Of a stretch of DNA of 64,000 nt, positions 47,244-57,939 are shown in pieces. A program made the translations under genes and the position numbers. The notes under the pieces were generated by a model. That model was given only the letters and a program-made list of their open reading frames with translations, searched no databases and had not been told where the DNA came from. The stretch comes from Nemophila menziesii. Its lineage: Eukaryota > Streptophyta > Magnoliopsida > Boraginales > Hydrophyllaceae. Each line of letters starts with the position of its first letter. Within the stretch, counting starts at the first letter, position 1. The stretch spans positions 3,628,544 through 3,692,543 of the forward strand of contig JARWIR010000042.1 in NCBI GenBank assembly GCA_029959085.1, given 5' to 3'.

Positions 47244-47876
47244 ATGGCGATCAGTATCGATGATTTTGAGCTCCCATACGAAAACTACAACGAGTACAAT
47301 GTCAACTTCCATGGAGATGTCATTCACACCCTCGTAACCCACGATCCAATCAAAGTAACCGAGTGGATCTCCGCATCCGAGTCAACCAATACCCATCTCA
47401 TCGTCGGCATCGACGTTGAATGGCGACCCAACAACCGTTACAACGAGAATCCAGTGGCGACACTCCAACTCTGCGTCGATCGCCGTTGTCTCATTTTCCA
47501 AATTCTCTACTGCCCTAAAGAACAAATCCCTAGAAAATTATTTGACTTTCTCAAAAACACAAATCACACATTTGTTGGGGTTGGTGTGGATAACGATGCT
47601 GAAAAATTAATCGAGGATTACGACATGAAAGTTGAGAATGTGGTGGAGCTGGGTAAGTTAGCAGCTACTGTGTATGGGGATAATAAATTGAAGAATGCTG
47701 GTTTGAAAGGGTTGTCAAGTTTTGTGCTTGGGAAAGAAGTGGTGAAACCGAAACGAGTTACGATGAGTAGGTGGGATCAAGAGTGGTTAACTCCACAGCA
47801 GGTTCAGTATGCTTGTATTGATGCTTTCTTGTCTTTTGAAATTGGGAGGCTTCTTAATGCTGCTTCTTCTAATTAG
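47244..47876 (+). CDS. Werner-exonuclease-like 3'-5' exonuclease (catalytically complete)
   Basis: A single-exon protein of 210 residues from the ATG at 47244; the longer frame from 47145 starts with TTG and its extra codons do not match the paralogues. TATAATAAA at 47118-47126 could be the TATA box. DEDDy residues are complete: GIDVEW (D57, E59), VGVGVDNDAEKL (D118) and YACIDAF (Y189, D193), with SRWDQEWLTPQQ before Exo III. It has the same N-terminal pattern as the gene at 38957 (EYNVNFHGDVIHTLVT). It is the rightmost member of the cluster. Confidence 0.9.
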   Translation: MAISIDDFELPYENYNEYNVNFHGDVIHTLVTHDPIKVTEWISASESTNTHLIVGIDVEWRPNNRYNENPVATLQLCVDRRCLIFQILYCPKEQIPRKLFDFLKNTNHTFVGVGVDNDAEKLIEDYDMKVENVVELGKLAATVYGDNKLKNAGLKGLSSFVLGKEVVKPKRVTMSRWDQEWLTPQQVQYACIDAFLSFEIGRLLNAASSN

Positions 47877-48891
47877 TATTTAGTTCTAGTTTAGCTAAGT
47901 ACCATTATTATCGGATTATTGATGGGAAAATGTAGTTTTCTATTTAGACTTGGATGATCTCTCTATGTGTTGTGTTATGATGTGTTCTCTTGGAATATAT
48001 TATATTTATCAATGTTTACTGTCCTGTGATTAATTTTTCAAAATCAAATTGATTGGTGTGTATTTTTGGGGAGAAACAAAATCAGTCTGATTGTGAGTTT
48101 TTAGATTCAACAAGCATTAACTTGAAGAACGTGTCATTGAATTTATTGTCTCTTTTAGAAACGATGAAACTTTTAAACTATTGTTTGAGGTGTTTTTATC
48201 GTAGAAAACGTTAAGAATAACATAGATAGATCAATTATCTCTTGTCTCATGCGGTTGTTCTTTATAGTAGTGCCGATTGATACCTAGTTATTATTGTATC
48301 GGATATCTATGTAACATCATCCATTTCTAACTATGTATGGGTGGTCTTTTACTCAAATTCTGGTTGCTAATACAGTCATATGGTCCTTGACCACTAAACC
48401 ATTTTATGTAATGCATTATCTGTACAAGGCTTTGGATTTAAGTGACTTAGTTTTAGTGTGTATCTCACTTTCTGAATCAGTGTTTTAAAAGATGCTACAG
48501 AAATCAGAAATCAGAAATCAGTACCTAAATGTATGTATATAGGAAAATCTTTTATGATAATGTCAATTATAAATGACAATGTATATCTTTTAAGAGATTA
48601 ATTATAATCTTTTTGTTATTATTAAATAAATTATTTCTAAGGAGGTCAATTTTCATCCAAAATGTGCTAAACTAAAGTTTAAGAGTTATGATATTTGTTA
48701 CCTTTTTTCGGTTCACTTTTATATTACCTTCTACGTGTAGGTTTTAAACACCCATCAGAATATTTTTTTTTTTTAATTATTTTTTTTCTCTCATTTTGAT
48801 TTAATGTCACATAAGGTAACACATAAAGGTGATACAAAGGTGAACTAAAAGGGATGATAAATATCATTACTCAAAGTTTAATCACCTAATA

Positions 48892-49124
48892 CTCCCTCCG
48901 TCCATCAATGTTTAAGATGTCCACAAAAAGTTGTCCATTAAGATACCAAGAACTTTTTTACCTTTTCTACCAATTTTGTCCTTGTTTAATATTCACAAGC
49001 TTATCATTATTAAATTCATTTACTTAGTTAGTTGAGGATAGTTTAGTAAAAATAAAAGGAATTAATTGTTTTCCTTAATTCGTGTGGAAAAAAAAATATG
49101 ACAAACATTGACGGACGGAGTGAG
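48892..49124. mobile_element. Stowaway-type MITE
   Basis: The ends CTCCCTCCGTCCATCAATG and, reverse complemented, CTCACTCCGTCCGTCAATG are flanked by TA. Length is 233 bp. These are the classic Stowaway termini. Confidence 0.92.
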
Positions 49125-49369
49125 TATTTTCTTATGAATGCTTAATATTCTTTTAGATTATTGATCAATTAGAATAATTATGAGATCACTTGATTTGTTT
49201 CTTAATATATTTAATATGAGGATGAGGGCTAAGAAGAGTGAACTTTATACTTTTAAGTCGTATTTAGAAAAAGGCATATATATAATAATTATTTTGCAAG
49301 TTAAGGCGAGAGAATTATCAGTAAGATATATCTTTGTATGCATTTTGTGGAGGAATGTGGTGTATTAAT

Positions 49370-49700
49370 TGACAAGATTTGCAGTTCACTTAAAAGGTGG
49401 ACTCACAAATTTATCTTTTTTACGGGATGAACTCATATGGTGAAGTCAGTTCTTCATAGCAAAGCTAGATATTGGTGTAGCATATTTCTATTACCAAAGA
49501 AATTCAGGGGAGATGTGCTTGCTTCCTAGGGAAGAAAATTGTATTAGTTGTAAAGGTGAAAATATAACTTAGCTTGATTTATGCAAAAAGAAAGAAATTG
49601 GTGGTTTGAGTTTACAAACTTGCCGAAGATAAGTCAAGTTGTTATACTTGGAGCTTTTTAGAGGATGTATATAGAGGATGTATATAGAAGATGATAATGT
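49370..49700 (+). pseudogene. LINE fragment (region after reverse transcriptase)
   Basis: One plus-strand frame reads THMVKSVLHSKARYWCSIFL and LPKKFRG, the conserved LINE block usually seen as LIKSVLSSIQNYW..IFILPK. A frame-shifted KKEIGGLSLQ follows. Stops are present. Confidence 0.6.
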
Positions 49701-50539
49701 GTATACTATGTAGGTTAAGGTTAATTGGTTGAATGAAATATGTATATGGGTAGTCTATTAAGTGTTGGAGATTCTTGGGTATGTGACAATATGTATAGAG
49801 ATTTATTGTGCAAAATGTTAATGATAGAGCTAATATTTTTCAAACCCAAGTCAAGACGTTAAAAGACTAAAAAACCACTTTTGGAAGGTGAGAGCATTTA
49901 CCGATTAACTTTGGAAATCGACAAGATAGCCACGTGCAATTTATGAAGATTCTGGAGGAGCCCTTTGGTTTCTAGATAGTAATTGAAGTCTGGAGCACGT
50001 GAGATTCAATAATTCGTGATTTGGAGTTAAGATGAAGAAGTTATTAAAGTTGCAGTTGTCGTGGCTCGAACTAGTCCATTCTTTCTTGAAAACGTGTTTG
50101 GGTTGACTTGGCCATTTAAAAGGGTCCCACAACACCTAAAACGTAATTCGACCTTTATATATCAGTTTTTATCATTAGAAAAGAGTCATAGTTCAGTCAT
50201 TAGTCATAAGGAGTCAATTTACATGCCTAAAGGAAAGGAGAAATGCTTTGAGAAGAAGTTCAAGCACTACTGCACCACTTCTACAACATTCCATCAGTAT
50301 CATTAGGATAATTAGTATTAATTTCTTGTCTTAATGAGGTTCTTGTACTTTTACCATTTATTTTTATTGCTTTCATTATGAACTAAATCTCATTAGTTTG
50401 ATTTGCTTTATGTATGAACATTGATATGACGATTATTTGTTTTCAATGCTATTTAGTATACCTTTATTTAATTGATTTGTGTCTTTATATTTTGTTGCAT
50501 ATGAATTGAGATTAATAGTTATTTATAACCTAATCAAAT

Positions 50540-51150
50540 ATAGGCAGCCCTTTTGTGCCCTAAACTATCACCTTGGCAGGGGGTTAGGGAACAAAAAGAA
50601 TTCATATTCGTCTAGTGTGTGTTAGTGATCTTGGCGGGTTTGACTAACCGGATAATTATAGAAGTTAAATACTTTATAGCGCCGAGTTTTTGCATAGAGC
50701 AACCTCACCAGAGTACTCTAGTAATAGTTAGGCAACCTTCTAAGCTACCCTGGCGGGAGTTAGAAGGAAGTTGGAATTCCGATTAACAAGAAGTTCATAA
50801 CTAGAATCAACCATTTTCGCGACAGGGGATTACTTGCAATTTGAGTTATATCTCTCATCTCTTGTTCTTCGTAATTTAATTACTTTAGTAGTTAATTAAT
50901 CTAGTTTACTTTTATTTACGCTTTAGTCTTTAAAAAAAACCAAATAAATATTTATAATTTTATTTCTGTCTTTTAATAATAACAACTAAATCGTCTGCAT
51001 TACACGATATTAAGATTAACAAACATAGTCCATGTAGAGACGACAACTCTTATACTTACTTTATTACTTATCGGCAATTCGTGCACTTGCAGTTAGTTAA
51101 GCTCTCTCGAGGCATTATTTTATTAGGTTATTTCATCACACCTTGGAAGA
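50540..51150. repeat. LTR-like block
   Basis: Related to 43370-43760 in the left part. The right part ends TCATCACACCTTGG and CACCGCCGCCACC, like the region just before the primer site at 18797. Flanking 49.7-52.2 kb has no recognisable gene; 51470-51690 has small tandem repeats (GTCGCAAATCC, TTTATCTTTTTAGAAAAGAC). Confidence 0.45.
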
Positions 51151-52263
51151 CAACACCGCCGCCACCCAAAACCAAACAGATAAAAAAAAGATGAATGAAC
51201 AACAAACTTATCTCCACAATCAAGTAGAAACGAGCTACCGACGAACAACAACCGCATAAAGAAGACCATGGGGAATGGGATAGGGGAACAGAAACTAAGA
51301 AATCAGAGAAAACACATCATAACCCCAAGAAGCAATCACCAGCAGAAACCCCACCTTTAATACCTACACGGTATTTCCAATTCTGACCAAGATCAAAAGA
51401 AACCAACCAAATAGGGCTGGAGCAATGATACAATGTCGTAGATTGACACGTTTATCTTCACTGAAAAGGAAGAAAGGAGAGTCAAAACTAAAGATATAAA
51501 CATTACCAGATTGACACGTTTATCTTTTTAGAAAAGACATTACTGTCGAAGTGTTCAAGTTTATCTTTTTAGAAAAGACATTATTGCCAAAGTGTTCAAC
51601 GAACAGGGCTAAAGCAATCATACAATGTCGCAAATCCGGAGAGAAGTAGTGTCGCAAATCCAGAGAGAAGCACGGTCACAGTGTCGCAAGCCCAAATGGC
51701 GAGTAAAGGAAAAGATACAAGAAAAATGGGAAGAACCAAAAGGAGAGGACAAAGATGGCTAAAGGTTAATCATGCACGGGAGAGATGTAGCAATTCCACA
51801 AGAAAAAAGAGAAACAAGGAGGGTAGGGGTTGGCACCGCCATCAAATGCAAGGGGAGGAGCAGTGACAATGACAGCCATGAAAAAGAATGGAGGTTAGGT
51901 TTGTAGTTTAATAGGTTGATTGAGAGAGAACCCTAACCCTATTCAAAAGTTTGGCAAAATCTTATGAGATGCTCACTACATGCTTTAAGGAAAAAGAGCT
52001 TCTTCACGTTATTCAGCTTAATGTCTCCTACTTTAGTGCCAACTTCCATGAAATGTCAATTATCAAGTGTCCCAATCAAATTCATTAACTGTATCTAAAA
52101 TTGCAAATGTCTCATACACCATATTATATCTTCTTCGTGAAGAATACCAATGAAGTGTATTGGACAAAAGAGTACACAAAACCAAATGAAAACAAATAGT
52201 TGTCTACATAAACTTGCATTACAAAATTACTCAGCAATCTTCTCTTCCCAGCCAGCAAGCCCC

Positions 52264-53838
52264 TCACAAAATACGGAAATGACACCTATACATCACCACA
52301 CAACCAAAAAAATCACCAATTAAACATACAACACACATGTTTGATAAAAAAACAAAGAACTAACATACCCCAGAAGGCCACGACCACCCCATGGTCGAGG
52401 TGTCACTGTTAAGTTTACCAAAGAACCTTGCCTAAGAACCACCATAGGAACTGCACTACCCTGATTAGTCTGTGCTTCAACACCAAGCTTTTGCTGTACA
52501 TTCTCACTAAGTTCAACACTACCAAACTTTACAACCTGGTCTCCAAGTTGTAACCCATCTTCAGCTGCTGGAGAAGCCTCACTTATTTCATCAATTAACG
52601 CAAAGGGTCTGCTCACAATAACATCAACATCCATTGGGCTACCCGTACTTCCGGTCATTACATTATTGTAAACAGTACTCCCTTGATTGTTTGAAGCTGC
52701 CACAGAAATTAAGACCAAAACCCTCAAAGTTGAGCTATTATCATCATTTTTTTAGATCTATTATAAGAAAAATTATTTACTTGAATCATTGACAGATGTA
52801 GGTGTAGGTGCAACTCTAGCTGAATGTAGCAGTTCAATATTGTGGTTTATTTTCTCAGTAACTTCCTTATGATCATTACGCAACCCTGCAAATACAAAAA
52901 AGAAAGTGGGCAATTATTAATATATATTTAATAAAAAAATCAGTACTAGGTGTAACTCTAAAAGATAATTTCTTTTGTCAATCACAATCTAGAAGTATTG
53001 AAATGCTAACAAAGGGGATATGGAGTATCCAGAGTATGATCAAAATGCTAAACCAACTAACACATATAGACAAAAACTAGAAATTCAGAACTGTTGATAT
53101 TCTATTTAGAGGGAAAACCTTACACTTAAGTACAACTTTTGTAATAGCTTACACTAATGACATTTCAGCCAAGTTCCAATGATTATGTCGCAGAATAAAT
53201 GAACTAATTATCTTTCACGTGAGTGTGTGATGTTTGAATTAAACAATTTCTGTGATAAATATATAACCCACATTGCTAAAACTAAAATGAACCACTTTAG
53301 CCAACATACATAGCTATCCAATAACTTGATCGGGGATTAAAGGATTCGAACAACAAGCTTTTACAACTTAGCATTATGTAACCAAATTAACAATTTAGCT
53401 TATCAAATTAAGTATCTCCAGCAAGGCATTCTATAAACAGAATAATCCATACTTCAATTGAAAAACAATATGAAAGATGCATATAAATATAACATACCAG
53501 CAAGCCTTTGACGATCCGCTCGAACAGTCGAAATGTCGATATCTGACCTAGGAAACCCCTACAATTATATATATGCATAATAATGTTAAATTTAACCTCT
53601 CATTAGCATTGAATAATTATTGAATAATTTACAGCATATATATATGTATATATATATATATATAAGTATGAATATAGGTTGCGATTAGAAGAGTTGCCTC
53701 GGCATCGACGAGGTTGCCGGAGAGGCCAGGGCCGCCAGGATGGCAGAGGCGTTCAATTATGAAGTTCATTTCCGTCTCGATCGAGCTCCTTTTATCCATT
53801 AGCTTCAATGATTCTGCTTTTAAATTTGTGCCTACCAT
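52264..53838 (-). CDS. PSMD9: 26S proteasome non-ATPase regulatory subunit 9 (PSMD9/Nas2/p27 assembly chaperone)
   Basis: Five exons on the minus strand (53838-53698, 53558-53498, 52885-52781, 52696-52369, 52285-52264) join into one frame of 218 residues, matching the family length. The N-terminal helical part has MVGTNLKAESLKLMDKRSSI, LVDAE/GFPRSDIDI and LRNDHKEVTEKI. A PDZ domain follows at about 115-205 (FALIDEISEASPAAEDGLQL, GDQVVKFGSVEL, VTPRPWGGRGLLG), ending GCHFRIL. In yeast and animals this protein binds the C-terminal tail of Rpt5 during assembly of the proteasome base; that role is transferred by homology. The first intron is GC-AG; the others are GT-AG. The gene appears intact, with no operon-like context. 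Confidence 0.94.
53559..53697 (-). other. GC-AG intron in PSMD9, with an alternative GT donor
   Basis: The exon 1 end GCCGAG is followed by GCAACT; the acceptor is TTGTAG. This joins LVDAE directly to GFPRSD, as in animal homologues. A GT donor (GCT then GTAAAT) about 63 nt downstream is also in frame and would insert 21 mostly hydrophobic residues. Confidence 0.75.
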
Positions 53839-54186
53839 TGTTTAATTTTTCGATTATTTTGGTTCTTCAGCGAACTTTCAAGAGTTTTATCGAGATAGAA
53901 GAGAATAGGCGGCTTGGGGGAAAAGCTACACTACTTACTGCACACGTCAAGCTCATAGGATTTTTTTCTATTTTTTTTTCAAAAGCAAGCTCATAAGATT
54001 ACCGAACAAAAATATGAAAATTATAGAATAATGTATGAAATTAGGATAAGGTCAAGAGAAATTCATCTATCCAATATTGGATAATTCTACACCAATAATC
54101 TTAATACACATACTATATGTTTTAAACTTACAAAATAACTAACTTATTAATCTAATCTAATGACATGTATTTTGCTATAATAATCA

Positions 54187-55160
54187 GGGGTTATTGTTGA
54201 AAACATCCTCATTAAACTTTCTAATTGTTTTTTTGTCCCTTCAGTAATCTTATTTATAAAAAAATGCCTAATGAAGTAATTATTTATAGAAAACATCCAT
54301 TTTATATTTTCTATACCTTTACTACCCTTATTATTAAATATATTATTTTATTTTAATACAATATTAATTTTTAAATATTAAACAAATAATAGGGTACTTC
54401 TTTTTCCTCCTCCTCCACCACCACCACCACCACCACCACCACCACCACCACAACAACCACCACAACCACCACCACAACCACCATGTATGTAACCACTACT
54501 ACATCCACCACAACCATCACCACCTCCACAACAACCACCACCACCACCACCACCACCTACTACTACTAATTCCACCGCACGCGCGCGTCCGTGAATTTTT
54601 TTTTAAAATCGTCATAACTAATTCAAAAAAAATCAGAAAATTAAAAAAATTGTATTTTTGAATAAAGCAAATTAATATTTACGTCTATGAATTTTTTTGA
54701 TTTTTTTTGAATTTTTTGATTTTTTTTGAATTTTTTTGATTTTCCGAATTTTCATGTTTTAAACATGGAATTTCATGTTTATTTCACGGTTTAAAACATG
54801 GAATTTCATGTTTAAAATTCCATGTTTAAAACAGGAAATTTCGTGTCTGCGAAAAAAAAAATTAAAAAAAATCAAAAAAATCAAAAAATTCAGAAAATTC
54901 CGAAAAAAATTATAGACGTAAATATTAATTTGATTTATCCAAATATAATTTTTTTTTATTTTTTAAATTTTTTTTGAATTAGTTATGACGATTTTAAAAA
55001 AATTTCACGGACGCGCGCGTGTGATTATTAGTTTTTTTCTTATTTTTTAATTGTTAATTATAAGGGTAATTTTGAGATGGGGCTGTTTTCAATAAATATT
55101 TTTTCCTAGGCACATTTTTCTAAATAAGTTTTTTAATAGGCATCAATCAACAATTGGCTC
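54187..55160. mobile_element. Family A Mutator-like MITE, best-preserved copy
   Basis: The left end GGGGTTATTGTTGAAAACAT and the right end, reverse complemented GAGCCAATTGTTGATTGATG, lie inside a perfect 9-bp duplication TAATAATCA (54178-54186 and 55161-55169). The 974-bp element contains a CCA microsatellite, CGCGCGCGTCCGTG arms, the core 15-mer at 54610-54624 with its complement at 54976-54990, and CATGTTTTAAACATG palindromes. It is non-coding. Confidence 0.92.
54411..54560. repeat. CCA-rich microsatellite inside the MULE
   Basis: CCA/CAA trinucleotides on the plus strand. Open minus-strand frames here encode only valine or glycine runs and are not genes. Confidence 0.9.
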
Positions 55161-55224
55161 TAATAATCAATGACCATGATATGAATATTGGACCATCCAA
55201 TATTGGATGGAAGTCTCACCCTAA

Positions 55225-56771
55225 GGTCAAAACCTCTAATGTTGGTTAAAGTGTGTTAGTCGCCTTTGATCTTTAAAATTGTTACGAGAAGCTCTTTAAT
55301 GATTTTGTTGTCACCGTTAGTTTTTTTTCAATTTTCTGTTAGTTGACCATTAGTCAAGCCCATATGGCGCCACGTCAGTGCCACCTCATCCTCACGTCTG
55401 TTCCACCTAGGCGTTAGGTCAACAACAATTCACGTCATTTTTTTAATTTTTTTTTCAACTTATTTTTTAGTCTTCCTTCTTCGTCTTCTTGTCGCCTCCA
55501 CCATCATCAATCGAACCCAAATTAAGGTTCAAAATAGCACAAGATTCATCATTGTTTAACATTTGTACCATTTTCTTCTTCACCATTCTCGAAACAGCCA
55601 TCAAATGTCAAGCCAAATTTCGAGCTCTTATCAACAGCAACTTCACAAGCATTTGGTCAACTACAATGCTTAATTGCTTCCACTGCTGATAAATTATTCA
55701 TACAATTGCATATTTTCGCTTCTCATAACCCAATTTTCAAAAAGTTTCAATGTTTTCATTTGCAATTTCAAAGCTTTTCATAGGTTCTTATTGTATATGT
55801 TTATTTAGACTAATAGGTGTTGTTTTTCTCTATTCTAAATCAATAGGTTTTTCTTTTTCTTTTAGGTGTCTGTAATTATCATAATAACTGAGATCTTCAT
55901 TGTTAAGCGTGCAAAGATTGCAATTTTGCGTAGTGTAGTTGAAGGATAAATTTCACATTCAGTGCCTGTGTTATCTAAATTAGGCAAATATACTAAACCC
56001 TTTTGTTACCAATTAAATTCTCCCTGGTGTAGAGTGAAATAGATTTTGCTTAATATACCCGTATTAACAACCAATTCTTTTAGTTTAATACAGATTTATG
56101 ATATAACTCTATTTTCAGATCTGATTCAGAAACTCGAGAAGCTTAGATAATATGTCGCATCACAATTTCACAACAGTATTACTTGGTGATTCAGTAGCTG
56201 AACTAGTGGTAGCTACAAGAATTTTAAATTTCTTGAGTCATTTGATTCACTATTTTGAGTCATTTGATTCACGAGAGAGTTCCATGAATAAAGAAGGAAA
56301 TACTCACAAGATTCAATATATTATTGCGATGATAGTTTGCTAATGTTTTTTTATCTCTGATTAGAAAAACATTAGGTACTTGGATCAAAGTCACCAACAT
56401 ACTCTCATTATTGCTAATTTTAAATGGGGAAGCTCTCTAATTAGATTCATTTAGTTGTGCTATTTTGAACCTTAAATTGGGTTCGATTGATGATGGTGGA
56501 GGCGGCGGCAAGAAGAAGAAGAAGGAAGATTAAAAATGATTTTAAAAAAATTATGACGTGTAATTGTTGTTGGCGTCATGCTTAGGTGGAGCAGACGTGG
56601 TGGTGAGGTGGCACTGACGTGGCGCCATATGGCATTGACTAACGGTCAACTAATGGAAAATTTAAAAAAGGGCTAACGGTAACAAAAAAATTCATAAAAG
56701 GTTTTCGTGACAATTTTAAAGATCAAGGGCGGCTAGTGCTCTTTGGCCAAAGTTAGAGGGCATCATGGGAC
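55225..56771. mobile_element. Mutator-like element with long (about 330 bp) terminal inverted repeats
   Basis: The sequence 55225-55560 reappears inverted at about 56440-56771: GCCACGTCAGTGCCACCTCA pairs with TGAGGTGGCACTGACGTGGC, and CCACCATCATCAATCGAACC with GGTTCGATTGATGATGGTGG. Flanks share TCACCCT at both sides as an imperfect 9-bp duplication. The unique interior is about 900 bp and has no transposase or recognisable gene. Confidence 0.8.
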
Positions 56772-57930
56772 TTCACCCTTGGGATAATTATTATGTTTAG
56801 ATATTAAAGTATTTTAACATAAATAATTATAGATTGAAATTTTTGTTCAGCCGAGGATTTACATGTCCTTTTAAAAAATTAACATGGGCTTATTACAATA
56901 AAGAAAACATGTGGCTATTAAATTTAGCTCAATAGGTATTAAAATAGGGGCGTTCTTCATAATAGGAATGGTAAGTACTTAATGGTTAGTTAGACTCACA
57001 ACGAGAGATTTTTTATTCAAGTGTTTATACTGCACCTTCTCAAAAAGATCGTTTGAAAAAATGGAGGATAAGTTGAATATCATTGACATGTTTAAAATTC
57101 AATAGAATAGTATTGTTACATCTCGAATGTGGTCTCTCATAAAACCATTACTATCTTAAGTAAGTAGGTCACTCATGTGGATATTTCATCCTGATAACCT
57201 AAGGTCCTTGAGATATGAGATTATCGACCCATAACTCGCTAAAAGGATACAATGTGTCTGCACGCCACAACTCACCCCAAAAGAATTAAAAGAGATAAAA
57301 GGAAAAGAAAAGATGTGAAAAAAGAGAGAAAAAGAAAGAAAATAATTATACTAAAAAATGAGAAGATGGATGGCCTAGACGATATCTATTTACCCAAAAA
57401 AAGATAACCTAGACGATATCTCTTTACCATAGGAAATGACTAAGGTAGGATGAACAGAAAGCATGGGAGTAGAGAAAATTTGGTTTCCAACTTGGTGTAA
57501 GGAAATAAACTACTTTTATAGGACAAGATACACTAAAAACGTAGATAAGGGGCCTAAGAATAGCTATTTCTGCCACTTTTAGATTGACGACTTAGGTTGA
57601 CCTATTTTCTTATGTTGCATGCTTATCTAACTGCTCTACTTAATACTTATATCTAATACTACTTTTTCCAGCACATCTCATATGTCTTGCATTTTATTCT
57701 CCCTTAGTTTATATCTTGTTCATTTATAAACTTTCCTTTGTTAAAGGACAATCAAATACTAAGTTTGTGGGTGTGATTTGTACAAATAATACAGTAGAAA
57801 TGTCAATTATCCAAGTCACTTTATCTCAACGGTATATTGTTGGCATATAGCCCCCTTTCTAGGTAACCAAGTAAACTCTGTGTCTGAAGAGACTCAAGAA
57901 AAAATTGTTCCGTTGATAGGAATGGAATCT
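56772..57930. other. Gene-free stretch
   Basis: AT-rich DNA with purine-rich runs (57290-57370) and a short duplicated CCTAGACGATATCT (57373-57422). No gene or clear transposon ends seen. Confidence 0.4.
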
Positions 57931-57939
57931 AGGTTCCCT

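Noticed and set aside
52320..52371. C-terminal YVSSLFFYQTCVLYV extension of PSMD9
   Set aside because: Intron read-through; the splice at 52369/52285 gives the conserved GCHFRIL ending.
54371..54575. Valine-rich and glycine-rich minus-strand frames
   Set aside because: Translation of the CCA microsatellite inside a MULE.
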